Assembly: GCA_003246035.1 (NCBI GenBank)
Contig: QKBP01000101.1
Location: 1 to 14,268, forward strand
Length of the DNA stretch: 14,268 nucleotides
Source of the DNA: Desulfuromonadaceae bacterium
Lineage (GTDB): Bacteria > Desulfobacterota > Desulfuromonadia > Desulfuromonadales > SZUA-401
Direction: 5' to 3'
Within the stretch, counting starts at the first letter, position 1. Each line of letters begins with the position of its first letter. Positions 1 to 9,020 of this stretch are shown piece after piece. A program made the translations under genes and the position numbers. A model generated the notes under the pieces. The model did not search any database and had not been told where the DNA came from. It saw nothing but the letters and a program-made list of their open reading frames with translations.

Positions 1-1567
1 GCGGAGTGGCGACCGGCAGCATGAACGCACAGGAAGCCGCGATCGCCGCCGGAACCACCAGCAGCAGCGGATTCTGACCGAGGCCGATGGCAACCGCCGA
101 GAGGATCGGCATGACCATCGCGCTGGTCGCGGTGTTGGAGGTCAGCTCGGTGAGGAAGATGATCAGGGTCGCCACCGCGATTACCAGCACCAGCACCGGG
201 GCCTGGTCGAGCAGGCTGACCTGGTTGCCGATCCAGTCCGCCAGCTTGGTCTCTTTGAAGCCGGCGGCCATGGCGAGCCCCCCGCCGAACAGGATCAGCA
301 CTCCCCAGGGCATCTTCGAGGCCCAGTGCCAGTTCATGACGAACTCGTTACGCTTGAGGTTGAGGGGAATCAAAAAGAGCACCAGCGCCCCGGTCATGGC
401 GATCGCCGCGTCAGTAACCAGTTTCGGATCGGGGAACAGGAAGCCGAGCTGCTTGCGGAAGATCCAGCCCAGTGCGGTCAACAAGAAGACCACGGCGGTC
501 CAGCGTTCACCGCCACACATCGACCCCATCTGCTTGAGCTCGGCGTTGATCAGGGCACGCCCTCCGGGGACCTTCTTGAGTTTGAGGGGGTAAGCCACGC
601 GGGTCAGCCACAGCCAGGTGAGCGGCAGCATTACGAGCACCAGCGGCACCCCGACCTTCATCCAGTCGACGAAGGTGATCTCGTAGCCGTAGGTCTTGTT
701 CAGGTAGCCGGCCAGCACGGTATTGGGAGGGGTGCCGATCAGGGTCGCGATCCCGCCGATCGAGGCTGCGTAGGCGATCCCGAGCATCAGGTTGAGACCG
801 AAATGGAACTTCCCCTGGGAGAAATCGATCTCCTTGTCGAGCCCCTCCTTCTTCCCCTCTTCGACCACGTGGCTAATAATCGCCAGGCCGATCGGCATCA
901 TCATCACCGTGGTGGCGGTGTTGGAGACAAACGCGGAGAGCACTGCGGTCGCGGCCATGAAGCCGAATATCAGCCGACTGGGGGAGAACCCGACGATCTT
1001 GACGATGTTCATGGCGATGCGGCGGTGGAGGTTCCAGCGCTGCATCGACAGGGCGATGATAAACCCGCCCATGAACAGGAAGATCAGGTGGCTGGCGTAC
1101 GGAGCGGTTGCGGCCTGGGTCTTCATGATCCCGAGCAGTGGGAACAGGGCGATCGGCAGCAGACTGGTCGCGGGAATCGGAATCGACTCGCACATCCACC
1201 AGGTCGCCATCAGCAAGGCCACCGCAGCCATTTTCTGGGCTCCAGGAAGCATACCGGTGGGCGTGGGGGCAAGCAGCATGATGAGGAACAGCACCGGACC
1301 GAGAACCAGGCCGACCTTTTGGCGGGTGGTGTATTCACGCGGGTCACCTTCTTCGACGCCGCCGGGCGTGGTCTTGAGACGGCGATTGTGCTCGGCCGGG
1401 GCCTCGTCGATTTTATCGGCGAGATCCACATCCTGCTCGACATGGTCTTCACGCAGCTGGACATTTTCCTTCAGGGTCCGGCGTAGCAGAGCGAGGGGGC
1501 GGAACAGGACCAGGGCCTTGGCCTCGTCGTGCATGTCCCAGAGTCGGGTCCATACGGCAGTGATCAT
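1..1567 (-). CDS. DASS/SLC13 family anion (di-/tricarboxylate) transporter, C-terminus cut by window edge
   Basis: Secondary inner-membrane transporter of the divalent anion:Na+ symporter family, probably importing a C4-dicarboxylate or related acid; the exact substrate cannot be read from sequence. My translation gives 522 residues from the ATG at 1567, open to the left edge. A good ribosome site (GGAGGAAG, 1574-1582 reversed) fixes the start. Both family SNT signatures are present: SNTATT at residues 215-220 and SNTATS at 477-482, one in each inverted structural repeat, where the family binds Na+ and substrate carboxylates. The motif IGGIATLIGTPPN (270-282) is also typical. Hydrophobic segments begin near residue 84. 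Residues 1-80 form a charged, non-membrane N-terminal extension that is longer than in simple family members. The gene lies downstream of a two-component pair on the same strand, beyond a terminator, and has its own sigma-54-type promoter, so it is probably a separate, activator-dependent unit. Family certain, substrate inferred. Confidence 0.93.
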   Translation of the reverse strand, partial: MITAVWTRLWDMHDEAKALVLFRPLALLRRTLKENVQLREDHVEQDVDLADKIDEAPAEHNRRLKTTPGGVEEGDPREYTTRQKVGLVLGPVLFLIMLLAPTPTGMLPGAQKMAAVALLMATWWMCESIPIPATSLLPIALFPLLGIMKTQAATAPYASHLIFLFMGGFIIALSMQRWNLHRRIAMNIVKIVGFSPSRLIFGFMAATAVLSAFVSNTATTVMMMPIGLAIISHVVEEGKKEGLDKEIDFSQGKFHFGLNLMLGIAYAASIGGIATLIGTPPNTVLAGYLNKTYGYEITFVDWMKVGVPLVLVMLPLTWLWLTRVAYPLKLKKVPGGRALINAELKQMGSMCGGERWTAVVFLLTALGWIFRKQLGFLFPDPKLVTDAAIAMTGALVLFLIPLNLKRNEFVMNWHWASKMPWGVLILFGGGLAMAAGFKETKLADWIGNQVSLLDQAPVLVLVIAVATLIIFLTELTSNTATSAMVMPILSAVAIGLGQNPLLLVVPAAIAASCAFMLPVATP

Positions 1568-1628
1568 TATCCTTCTTCCTCCAATCGGATTTGACCGGTG
1601 CGGTCGTTCAAAAACGATTTGAAGACAT

Positions 1629-1644
1629 AGCAACAGCGATGCCG
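1629..1644 (-). promoter_or_regulatory. Sigma-54 (-24/-12) promoter of the transporter gene
   Basis: On the minus strand the sequence reads CGGCATCGCTGTTGCT. It matches the -24/-12 consensus TGGCAC-N5-TTGCW in the GGCA block and in the full TTGCT block, with the required 12-base distance from the GG to the GC dinucleotide. The predicted start of transcription is near 1618, giving a leader of about 50 nt before the ATG at 1567. An NtrC-family activator is encoded directly upstream (1828-3225), which makes this an informative match rather than a chance one. No start site has been measured. Confidence 0.75.
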
Positions 1645-1779
1645 AACGTTGTCAGACCCTAGCAGATACGGAAAAAGGCCACCTCTACTTTTCGTGTTTA
1701 CGGCTTGTTAGACCGCTGTTTTAGACAAAATAATTTCCCAGACAACTCGTGTTTGATCGTCTGCCGATGCGTCGGGCAC

Positions 1780-1811
1780 AAAAAAAGCGGCCAAAATTGG
1801 CCGCTTTTTTT
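1780..1811 (-). terminator. Rho-independent terminator after the response regulator gene
   Basis: Seven A, then an 8-bp stem (GCGGCCAA / TTGGCCGC) around a two-base centre, then seven T. The element is almost perfectly symmetrical, so it could act on both strands. It begins 16 bases past the stop of the regulator gene on the minus strand. It separates that transcript from the transporter promoter. Confidence 0.92.
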
Positions 1812-1827
1812 CATTATTCACCGGCAA

Positions 1828-3225
<1,398 letters not shown>

Positions 3226-3326
3226 ACCTCACCGCTCTCAAATGGGGCTAATTTTCGCCACATCGTATACATTTTTACAGCTGGAAGCAAGCAGGGGTTC
3301 CATCGAGAAGACTTGCGGGGTGAATT

Positions 3327-5822
3327 TTAGCCACCCGCCGGGAGCATCACGCGGAAACGGCTCCCCTCGCCGGGGCGGGAATCGACGCGGATTCGTCCCC
3401 CGTGTTCCGAGACGATATTGTGGGTGATGGCCAGACCAAGGCCGCTACCGGCACTCTTGTTGGTGTAGAAGGGCTCGAAGATCAACGGCAGGCGATCAGC
3501 GGGGATCCCCTCGCCGCTGTCCGAAAAGGTGATCACGACCTCCTCGCCCTCGGGAGCGGCAGTGACCCTCAGCTCGCCGCCGCTGGGGGTCGCTTCGAGG
3601 CCGTTGGCCAGCAGGTTGAGAAAGGCCTGCTTGAGCTTGCCGCTGTCGCCGTTGACCGTGGGGAGCCGCTCGGGAAGGTCCACTTCGAGCCTGACCCCCT
3701 CCTTCGCGCACTGTCGGCGGAACAGGGCGAGGATGTCCTGCAGCACTGAAACGATCTGAACCGGACGGAACTCGGTCTGCGACTGCAGCGAGAAATCGAG
3801 CAGGCCGGAGATCAATCCCTCGAGGCGCTCGATCTCACCGAGAGCCTGACGGATCAGGGCTCGATCTTCCTGCTGGGTCAACAGCCGGTCGTGCAGTTCG
3901 TCCAGGAGCAGATTGACGCCGGTGAGCGGATTGCGCACCTCATGGGCGATCCCCGCGGCCATCCGCCCCAGAGAGGCGAGACGATCCATACGCGCCATCT
4001 GTTCGCGCATTTGCACCCGTTCGGTGAGATCCTCGATCGATAGAATATACTGGGCACCGCTGCTGTCGAGAGGGAGAACCGCGAGGCGGAAGGTCTGCGT
4101 ACGACCGTCACGCGTGACGGTGATGTAGTCGCTCCAGCGCCGCTCCCGCTCCTCCGAGGTTGAATGCGGCAAGGCCGCGAGGAATTCGGGCCACACCTCG
4201 AGCAACTCCGACATCGGCACCGGCTCGTCGATCGTCCCGCACCCCAGCAGACGCTGGGCAGGACCGTTGGCATAGGTCACCAGCCCCTCCCGCCCGTAGG
4301 TCAGCAGGCCGGTTTCGATATGCTCGACAACCGTCTCCTTGAAATTCCTCTCCCGCAGGATTTCACGCCGGGAGCGCCGCAGCGCCTCAAGGGTCTGGAG
4401 CAGTCGGACCCGTCGCGAGTTGAGTTCGTCGGCCATGGCGTTGAACGAATCGGTCAGGTCGCCGATTTCGTCATGGGTGCTGACGGTCACGCGGGTGGAG
4501 AGGTTCCCGCGGGTCATTTCGCGCGTCCCGAGTGTCAGGCGCATCAGGGGGCGGGTGATCCCGTGGGAGAGAAGGTAAGCGGCGACGAAAACCATCAGGA
4601 CCGTCAGGGAGATCAGGACACTGGAGCGGCTGACGAAGCGCGTAATCTCCTGGCGGATCGATTGCGAGGTACTGACCGCCGGGAGGTGAAACTGGCTCAG
4701 TTCGGCGCCGATGGTCACCCCGCCAAACACTCCGCTCTCGGCATAGGGGCCACGGGCGAAAAAGATCGGCGCGTAGGCCATGACCTTCTGCGAGCCGCCG
4801 ACGTTGGTGACGTCGACCACACCGCTGCGTCCCTCCAGAACCTCCCTGGCAACCACGGGATAATTGGGGTGAATAAAGCCGGCTTCGAGAAGATTAAAGG
4901 GGATGAAACCGGCCTCGATACGTTCCTCAGGGGTGCTGGGAGTGTAGGCGGGAACCAACCGACCGTCCCGGTCGAGGCCACGGATATCCCAGTACTTAGG
5001 ATGCGCGATCATCCACCCCTCGTGGTCGAACATGAAGGCGTAGTTACCGCTGGCATAGGAGGGGAAGACCGTGAAATTTCCCTCCTCCGGGGTCAGGTGT
5101 TGGGTGAATTCCATCAGGTGACGGTGATCGAGGCTCAGAACCAGCACGCCGGTGCGTCGCCCGCGGGCGTCAAATTGAGGGATTGCGAATCGGATGACCC
5201 CCTTGAAGACCTCCCCCTCGACCGCTTCGAGCGGGGATCGCGCGCCCCGGAGCTGCTCGCTCCGGGAGACGTACCAGCCGGTAACCGGACTGATATACAA
5301 TCCTCCGGGGGGCAGTTTTTTTGCCTCATGGAAGTAGGTTTCGCGACGATACGTGGTCGACCGGGGATCAGAGACATCGCGCAGCACAGCACTGACACGC
5401 CCGTCGACCATGCGCAACTGCTCCTGGCCATCGATATCGATGAACGAGGCTTCGGAGTAGAGAGGGCGCAGCTCCCGAACCTCCTGCCAGTCCTGGTTGG
5501 CCCCGGAACGGTACCAGACCATGCGACGATGGTGCGCCAGAAAACCCTGCCAGGCATCGACCGTTCGGGGGAGTTGTGCCAGGTCCCAGAGGTCGGACTC
5601 GACCTCGCGGAGGAAATCGCTGACCGCACCTGCCACGGTGACTGCCCGTAGGCGCAGGGCCTGGGTCGCCTGCGCGTCAAGCGCCGCGGTGGTATTGCTG
5701 GTCAGGTACTGCTCGGCGCGACGCAGGTTTCGAATCGAATCGAAGGTCAGAAACGCAAGCGGAACCAGCGCGAGCGCCAGGAACGCCACCAGTACCTTGA
5801 AATGGAGTCGCACACGGAACAT
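3327..5822 (-). CDS. Membrane sensor histidine kinase (Cache-HAMP-PAS-HisKA-HATPase), DctB/NtrB-like
   Basis: Inner-membrane sensor kinase of 831 residues, partner of the adjacent NtrC-family regulator. Domain order: transmembrane helix 1 (about 9-28); a large extracytoplasmic region (29-400) that looks like a double Cache sensor, with FMFDHEGWMIAHP at 263-275; helix 2 (402-419); HAMP (420-475); a PAS-like segment (about 490-600); HisKA with phospho-acceptor H627 in HEVRNP; and an ATPase domain with N740, DSGEGI (768-773), FEPFYTNK (782-789) and GSGLGL (792-797). All catalytic boxes are intact. The HEVRNPL motif is NtrB-like and fits a sigma-54 partner. The large periplasmic domain suggests an external small-molecule ligand, possibly the acid carried by the downstream transporter. 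That link is inferred. No ribosome site precedes the ATG at 5822, but an extended -10 promoter ends next to it, so the mRNA may be leaderless. Confidence 0.95.
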   Translation of the reverse strand: MFRVRLHFKVLVAFLALALVPLAFLTFDSIRNLRRAEQYLTSNTTAALDAQATQALRLRAVTVAGAVSDFLREVESDLWDLAQLPRTVDAWQGFLAHHRRMVWYRSGANQDWQEVRELRPLYSEASFIDIDGQEQLRMVDGRVSAVLRDVSDPRSTTYRRETYFHEAKKLPPGGLYISPVTGWYVSRSEQLRGARSPLEAVEGEVFKGVIRFAIPQFDARGRRTGVLVLSLDHRHLMEFTQHLTPEEGNFTVFPSYASGNYAFMFDHEGWMIAHPKYWDIRGLDRDGRLVPAYTPSTPEERIEAGFIPFNLLEAGFIHPNYPVVAREVLEGRSGVVDVTNVGGSQKVMAYAPIFFARGPYAESGVFGGVTIGAELSQFHLPAVSTSQSIRQEITRFVSRSSVLISLTVLMVFVAAYLLSHGITRPLMRLTLGTREMTRGNLSTRVTVSTHDEIGDLTDSFNAMADELNSRRVRLLQTLEALRRSRREILRERNFKETVVEHIETGLLTYGREGLVTYANGPAQRLLGCGTIDEPVPMSELLEVWPEFLAALPHSTSEERERRWSDYITVTRDGRTQTFRLAVLPLDSSGAQYILSIEDLTERVQMREQMARMDRLASLGRMAAGIAHEVRNPLTGVNLLLDELHDRLLTQQEDRALIRQALGEIERLEGLISGLLDFSLQSQTEFRPVQIVSVLQDILALFRRQCAKEGVRLEVDLPERLPTVNGDSGKLKQAFLNLLANGLEATPSGGELRVTAAPEGEEVVITFSDSGEGIPADRLPLIFEPFYTNKSAGSGLGLAITHNIVSEHGGRIRVDSRPGEGSRFRVMLPAGG

Positions 5823-5829
5823 GGACGGG

Positions 5830-5838
5830 ATTATATCA
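5830..5838 (-). promoter_or_regulatory. Extended -10 promoter directly before the large histidine kinase
   Basis: The minus strand reads TGATATAAT: a perfect TATAAT with the TGn extension. There is no recognisable -35 at 17 bases, which this promoter class does not need. Transcription would begin at or one base before the ATG at 5822, and no ribosome site lies between. If active, it would give a leaderless mRNA for the two-component pair. A chance match is possible. Confidence 0.45.
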
Positions 5839-5905
5839 GGATGAGCGGACGGGAGGTGGGATTAATTAAACGTGTGGATGATGCCGTTAAGACACGCGAG
5901 GGAGG

Positions 5906-6145
5906 CTAGAGGCTGCGGTGCCTGAAGGCCTCGACAATACGCCGCGAATCGATCGCCAGCGGTAGCAGGCGCTGATGCCGGTCGAGGGCCTCTTCAAGGG
6001 ATGGAGCGTCGTTGATGATCACATCTTCCTTGGCGAAGAAGGTCTTGGCGATGTGACGACCGTCGTGGCGGAGGAAAACCAGGACCTCGTACTCCTCTTC
6101 GCCGACCTTGACAGTCCCCTTGTGTACCAGGTTTTCGCTGTTCAT
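5906..6145 (-). CDS. Small protein of unknown function (79 residues)
   Basis: I do not recognise the family. The protein is soluble, has no signal peptide, membrane helix or cysteine, and is highly charged. The first half alternates polar and hydrophobic residues as expected for beta strands (VKVGEEEYEVLVFLRHDG, about 12-29). The second half is probably helical (SLEEALDRHQRLLPLAI, 49-65). The start at 6145 has a GAGGG ribosome site about 8 bases upstream, and a good sigma-70-like promoter lies about 100 bases further up. Codon use resembles its neighbours, and the antisense frame offers no better candidate, so I take it as a real gene. It sits between the polyprenyl synthase and the large kinase on the same strand, so it may be cotranscribed with the two-component system. 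I assign no function. Confidence 0.75.
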   Translation of the reverse strand: MNSENLVHKGTVKVGEEEYEVLVFLRHDGRHIAKTFFAKEDVIINDAPSLEEALDRHQRLLPLAIDSRRIVEAFRHRSL

Positions 6146-6250
6146 TTACCCTCGCTAACCGAAATCTCTCTGCTAACCCTTCAACTCTCAAGGGAGCAAA
6201 GAGCGGGCCAACAATGTATGCAAAACGACCGCCCTGCCGATAAAGCCCTT

Positions 6251-6278
6251 ATTATAAGGCAGTTAACGATCGTGACCA
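6251..6278 (-). promoter_or_regulatory. Sigma-70-like promoter of the 79-residue gene
   Basis: On the minus strand a perfect TATAAT (-10, 6251-6256) lies 16 bases after TGGTCA (-35, 6273-6278; 4 of 6 to consensus). Transcription would start near 6244, leaving a leader of about 98 nt before the ATG at 6145. The leader holds a short CCCTT...AAGGG inverted repeat and two GGTTAGC copies, of unclear meaning. The rest of the 213-base gap between the polyprenyl synthase and this gene shows nothing else I can name, and no clear terminator. Confidence 0.5.
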
Positions 6279-6358
6279 GGAGTGATTTTGATACAGAAGG
6301 GAGGATTTGGCAGAGGGGGGTGGGGATGTGGATACGCTAAAAGACTAAGGTCGATCGC

Positions 6359-7327
6359 TTATTTTCGCCGGGTCACCACGTAATCAGCAAGCTCGAAGAG
6401 CGCCTCCTTGGCGACGGAATCGGAGAAGCCGGCAAGGCGGCTCTTGGCGGATATCACCATCTCCTCGGCGCGCTGGCGGGTATGCTCGATCCCCTGATAG
6501 CGGTCAATGATCGCACAGACGATATCCAGGTCCTCGCCGCTGAGTTCCTCCAGTTCGACGATGCGAGCGATTTCGGCCCGTTCCTGGTCGGTACAGTAGC
6601 GCAAGGCGTGAATCAGCGGCAGGGTCACCTTCCCCTCGTACAGGTCGTGACCACGGTTCTTACCGAACTCGTTCTGATCGGCAACGTAATCGAGGGCGTC
6701 GTCCATGAACTGGAAGGCGATTCCAAGATCCATACCGAAGTCGTGCAGCGCACGCTCCTGTTCGGAGGGGAGCCCGCCCAGGATACCGCCGACCTGGCAG
6801 GCGGCTGCAATCAGGACCGCCGTCTTGTTGCTGATCACCGTCATGTAGTGTTGCTCTTCGATATCGAGGTCACAGGTGCTGATCAACTGCTGGACCTCAC
6901 CCTCCGCGAGGCGGGTGGTGGCATCAGAGAGGACCTTGAGAATCGCGAGGTCCCCGTGCTTGACCATCATGGAGAAGGACTGGGCAAACAGGAAGTCGCC
7001 GACCAGAACCGAGGCCTCGTTGCCGTAGAGGGTGTTGGCGGAAGCGTTCCCACGACGCAGGTCGGCATTATCCACCACATCGTCGTGAAGCAAGGTGGCG
7101 GTGTGAATAAACTCGACAACGCCGGCAAGAGCCGGGGCGGCATCGCCCTGATACCCAGCGATACGGGCTGCGAGCAAAAGCAGCATCGGGCGGACCCGCT
7201 TGCCGCCGCTGGAGAGAATATATTCGCCAATTTTTCCGATCAGAGGAGTATCGGAGGAGAGGTTGGCGATGAATTCGCGCTCGACCTGCTGTAGGTCTGA
7301 TTTGAGAAGCTCTGCCGCTTTTTGCAT
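6359..7327 (-). CDS. ispB: Long-chain trans-polyprenyl diphosphate synthase (octaprenyl/heptaprenyl type)
   Basis: Extends farnesyl or geranyl diphosphate with isopentenyl diphosphate to make the side chain of the membrane quinone. From the ATG at 7327 it is 322 residues, a normal length. The first aspartate-rich motif is DDVVD (82-86) and the second DDALD (209-213). Both bind the Mg2+-diphosphate. GGKRVRP (41-47) is the usual substrate-binding segment. The fifth residue before the first motif is alanine, and small residues there allow long chains (C35-C50). An upstream GTG at 7381 is in frame, but it lies ahead of the predicted transcription start and the family homology begins at the later Met. 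A weak ribosome site (GAAAGGG) lies 12 bases before the ATG. It supplies quinone biosynthesis and is not specific to either neighbour. Exact chain length cannot be read from sequence. Confidence 0.93.
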   Translation of the reverse strand: MQKAAELLKSDLQQVEREFIANLSSDTPLIGKIGEYILSSGGKRVRPMLLLLAARIAGYQGDAAPALAGVVEFIHTATLLHDDVVDNADLRRGNASANTLYGNEASVLVGDFLFAQSFSMMVKHGDLAILKVLSDATTRLAEGEVQQLISTCDLDIEEQHYMTVISNKTAVLIAAACQVGGILGGLPSEQERALHDFGMDLGIAFQFMDDALDYVADQNEFGKNRGHDLYEGKVTLPLIHALRYCTDQERAEIARIVELEELSGEDLDIVCAIIDRYQGIEHTRQRAEEMVISAKSRLAGFSDSVAKEALFELADYVVTRRK

Positions 7328-7358
7328 GGGAAGAATGAGCCCTTTCGAATACCGCGCT

Positions 7359-7388
7359 ATCCTAGAGAATCCTCGCAACACTTGTCAA
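7359..7388 (-). promoter_or_regulatory. Sigma-70-like promoter of the polyprenyl synthase gene
   Basis: On the minus strand a perfect -35 TTGACA (7383-7388) is followed after 18 bases by TAGGAT (7359-7364; 4 of 6 to TATAAT). The predicted start near 7352 gives a 25-nt leader to the ATG at 7327. It lies just past the stop of the upstream kinase gene, so the synthase need not depend on that gene for expression. Confidence 0.5.
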
Positions 7389-7400
7389 AGCATTTTTCCT

Positions 7401-8846
7401 TCAAATTGCGGGTATTTCGAGCCTGAAACCGGCTCCCCGCGGAGGGGAGAATAGCGTCAGGTGCCCGCCGTGGTCCTCGGCAAGGCGCCGGCAGATCGCT
7501 AGCCCGAGGCCGGTCCCCTCCCCGCCCGGCTTGGTGGTGAAGAAGGGGTCGAAGATCTTCTCCTGTAACTCGGTGGGGATTCCCGGTCCGCTGTCGAAGA
7601 CTTCCACGATCCCCATGCCATCCTGGGAGGACACCCGCAAGGTGACGTGGCCGGTACCGGCAAGCGCCTGTGCGGCATTGAGCAGGAGATTGACGAGAAT
7701 CTGGCGTAGCTGGTCCGGGTCACCGAGCACGGCCGGGGACGAAACGCTCTCGATCTTCAGATCGATGTGCCGGAACAGGGGTTGAGGCCCGAGGGTGTCG
7801 ACAACGCTCTCCACGAGGGCGTTGAGCCCGACGGGCCGGCGTTCCCCGTCACGATGCCGGGCCAGGTTCAACAACCCTCCGGTAATTCGCTTACAGCGCC
7901 GGCATTCATCGACAATCATCAGCACGTCCTCGCGCCGGGGGTCCCCATCGTCCAGATCTTCAAGAAGCAACTCCGCATAGCCGAGGATCACCCCAACGGG
8001 GTTGTCGATTTCGTGTGAAATTCCCGCGGCCATCTGGCCGATGGCAGCGAGCCGCTCGTTGCGCAGCAGCTGTTGCTGGACCGTGAGCAGTTCCTCGCGG
8101 TTACTTGCGAGGCTGGCCGCCATGGTGTTGAACGCCTCGGCTAGTTCACCCAGTTCATCACCACGAGAAGCCGGGATACGGGTGCCGAGGTCCCCGCCGG
8201 CAATCGCCAGGGCCCCCCAGGTCAGCTGCTTCAGGGGACGGGTGATGCCGCGAGCTGCCAAAGCCACCAGCAACAGCGATGCGGCGGCAACCCCGAGGAG
8301 CAGCCGGGTGAAACCGGAGCGCATCTGCTCCATACGCCGGTCGACGCTGGCGTAGGAGATCAGGTAGCGCACCGACACCAGGTGCTGACCTGTCGGCCCG
8401 AAGGCGGGGACCATTACATCCAGCAATCGTCCGCCGTCTGCGAGAGACAGAATTGTCAGGGTCGGACGCAGCGCGGCGATACGCTGACGGATTTCTCTTT
8501 CGTCGTCAGCAACGTCCTCGAGATCGATATAGTCGGGGAAACGTGGCGAGGTAAAGAGGCGCCGCCCGTTGGGTGAGACAATGGAGAATTCGACCAGATC
8601 GGGATTGAAGCCGAGAAAATCCTCGACAGAACGGAGATCCCGGTCGTCACCCTGGCTGAAATCGCCCCGGAAGAGTTTCAACAACTCGGGGGTGGCAAAA
8701 CGCGCGAAAGATAGGCTCTGTTCTCGTAGGTGGTCATCCCACTGGCGTGCCTGGATCTGCTGCAGCACGAGGAAAACAAGCATCAACAGGAGCGTCAGAG
8801 TGCCGCCGAGAATCAGAAAAAGCTTTTTGGCCAGACTCAAACGCAC
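7401..8846 (-). CDS. Orphan membrane sensor histidine kinase (HAMP-HisKA-HATPase)
   Basis: Inner-membrane sensor kinase of 481 residues. Helix 1 (about 8-28) and helix 2 (181-200) enclose an extracytoplasmic domain of about 150 residues. HAMP follows (200-252, with ITRPLKQL), then HisKA with phospho-acceptor H278 in the sequence HEIDNPVGVI, and an ATPase domain with N390, DSGPGI (418-423), FDPFFTTK (432-439) and GTGLGL (444-449). All catalytic boxes are intact. The residue after HEI is Asp where many relatives have Asn. It starts with GTG at 8846 behind a strong GAGGAGG site and has a near-consensus promoter. No response regulator adjoins it: the next genes are the polyprenyl synthase and, divergently, the cbb3 oxidase. 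Its partner is unknown. A role in oxidase control is only suggested by the shared intergenic region. Confidence 0.94.
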   Translation of the reverse strand: MRLSLAKKLFLILGGTLTLLLMLVFLVLQQIQARQWDDHLREQSLSFARFATPELLKLFRGDFSQGDDRDLRSVEDFLGFNPDLVEFSIVSPNGRRLFTSPRFPDYIDLEDVADDEREIRQRIAALRPTLTILSLADGGRLLDVMVPAFGPTGQHLVSVRYLISYASVDRRMEQMRSGFTRLLLGVAAASLLLVALAARGITRPLKQLTWGALAIAGGDLGTRIPASRGDELGELAEAFNTMAASLASNREELLTVQQQLLRNERLAAIGQMAAGISHEIDNPVGVILGYAELLLEDLDDGDPRREDVLMIVDECRRCKRITGGLLNLARHRDGERRPVGLNALVESVVDTLGPQPLFRHIDLKIESVSSPAVLGDPDQLRQILVNLLLNAAQALAGTGHVTLRVSSQDGMGIVEVFDSGPGIPTELQEKIFDPFFTTKPGGEGTGLGLAICRRLAEDHGGHLTLFSPPRGAGFRLEIPAI

Positions 8847-8880
8847 AGCCCCTCCTCACAGACCTGATGACGACCTGGGC

Positions 8881-8909
8881 ATCATAATAAATCCCTGAAA
8901 TTTCGTCAA
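8881..8909 (-). promoter_or_regulatory. Sigma-70 promoter of the orphan kinase gene
   Basis: On the minus strand TTGACG (-35, 8904-8909; 5 of 6) is followed after exactly 17 bases by TATGAT (-10, 8881-8886; 5 of 6). Transcription would start near 8874, about 28 bases before the GTG start codon. This is the best sigma-70 match in the window. Confidence 0.65.
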
Positions 8910-8923
8910 GTTAACCCTATTTA

Positions 8924-8963
8924 TTACCACTATTGTCACATTTATCTTGACTTTGCCACTTTT
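8924..8963. repeat. Three related 11-bp direct repeats in the divergent promoter region
   Basis: TTACCACTATT (8924-8934), TTGTCACATTT (8933-8943) and TTGCCACTTTT (8953-8963) share the core TTRYCACWWTT. The starts are 9 and 20 bases apart, close to one helical turn each. The set brackets the -35 of the ccoN promoter, and the third copy fills the start of its spacer. This could be a tandem operator, but AT-rich intergenic DNA also produces such likeness by chance. Confidence 0.3.
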
Positions 8964-8974
8964 CTCACTAGACT
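8947..8974 (+). promoter_or_regulatory. Candidate sigma-70 promoter of the cbb3 oxidase operon
   Basis: TTGACT (-35, 8947-8952; 5 of 6) is followed after 16 bases by TAGACT (-10, 8969-8974; 4 of 6). Transcription would start near 8981, about 40 bases before the ccoN ATG. No FNR-type palindrome (TTGAT-N4-ATCAA) is present, although FNR commonly controls cbb3 oxidases in proteobacteria. Confidence 0.5.
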
Positions 8975-9020
8975 AGGCAGGGTTGGCGAGCTTTCATCTT
9001 GAATGTTTTGAGGAGGATAC

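Noticed and set aside
326..1486. Long open frame on the plus strand opposite the transporter
   Set aside because: It is antisense to a clear DASS transporter. Its translation is rich in His, Gly, Gln and Asp, as expected from the reverse of hydrophobic codons in GC-rich DNA.
4164..5651. 495-codon open frame on the plus strand opposite the large kinase
   Set aside because: It is the mirror frame of a gene with all kinase motifs intact and has no ribosome site or domain of its own.
6482..7294. Open frame on the plus strand opposite the polyprenyl synthase
   Set aside because: It is antisense to a gene with both aspartate-rich motifs in place, a composition artefact.
7345..7420. Imperfect inverted repeat between the orphan kinase end and the polyprenyl synthase (TCGAATACC / GGGTATTTCGA)
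   Set aside because: The arms need an insertion to pair and are about 50 bases apart across a stop codon, so this is not convincing as a terminator or operator.
8847..9020. FNR or Anr binding site before ccoN
   Set aside because: I looked for TTGAT-N4-ATCAA and close variants. Only isolated half-site-like TTGAC and TTGTC stretches occur, without the paired half at the right distance.
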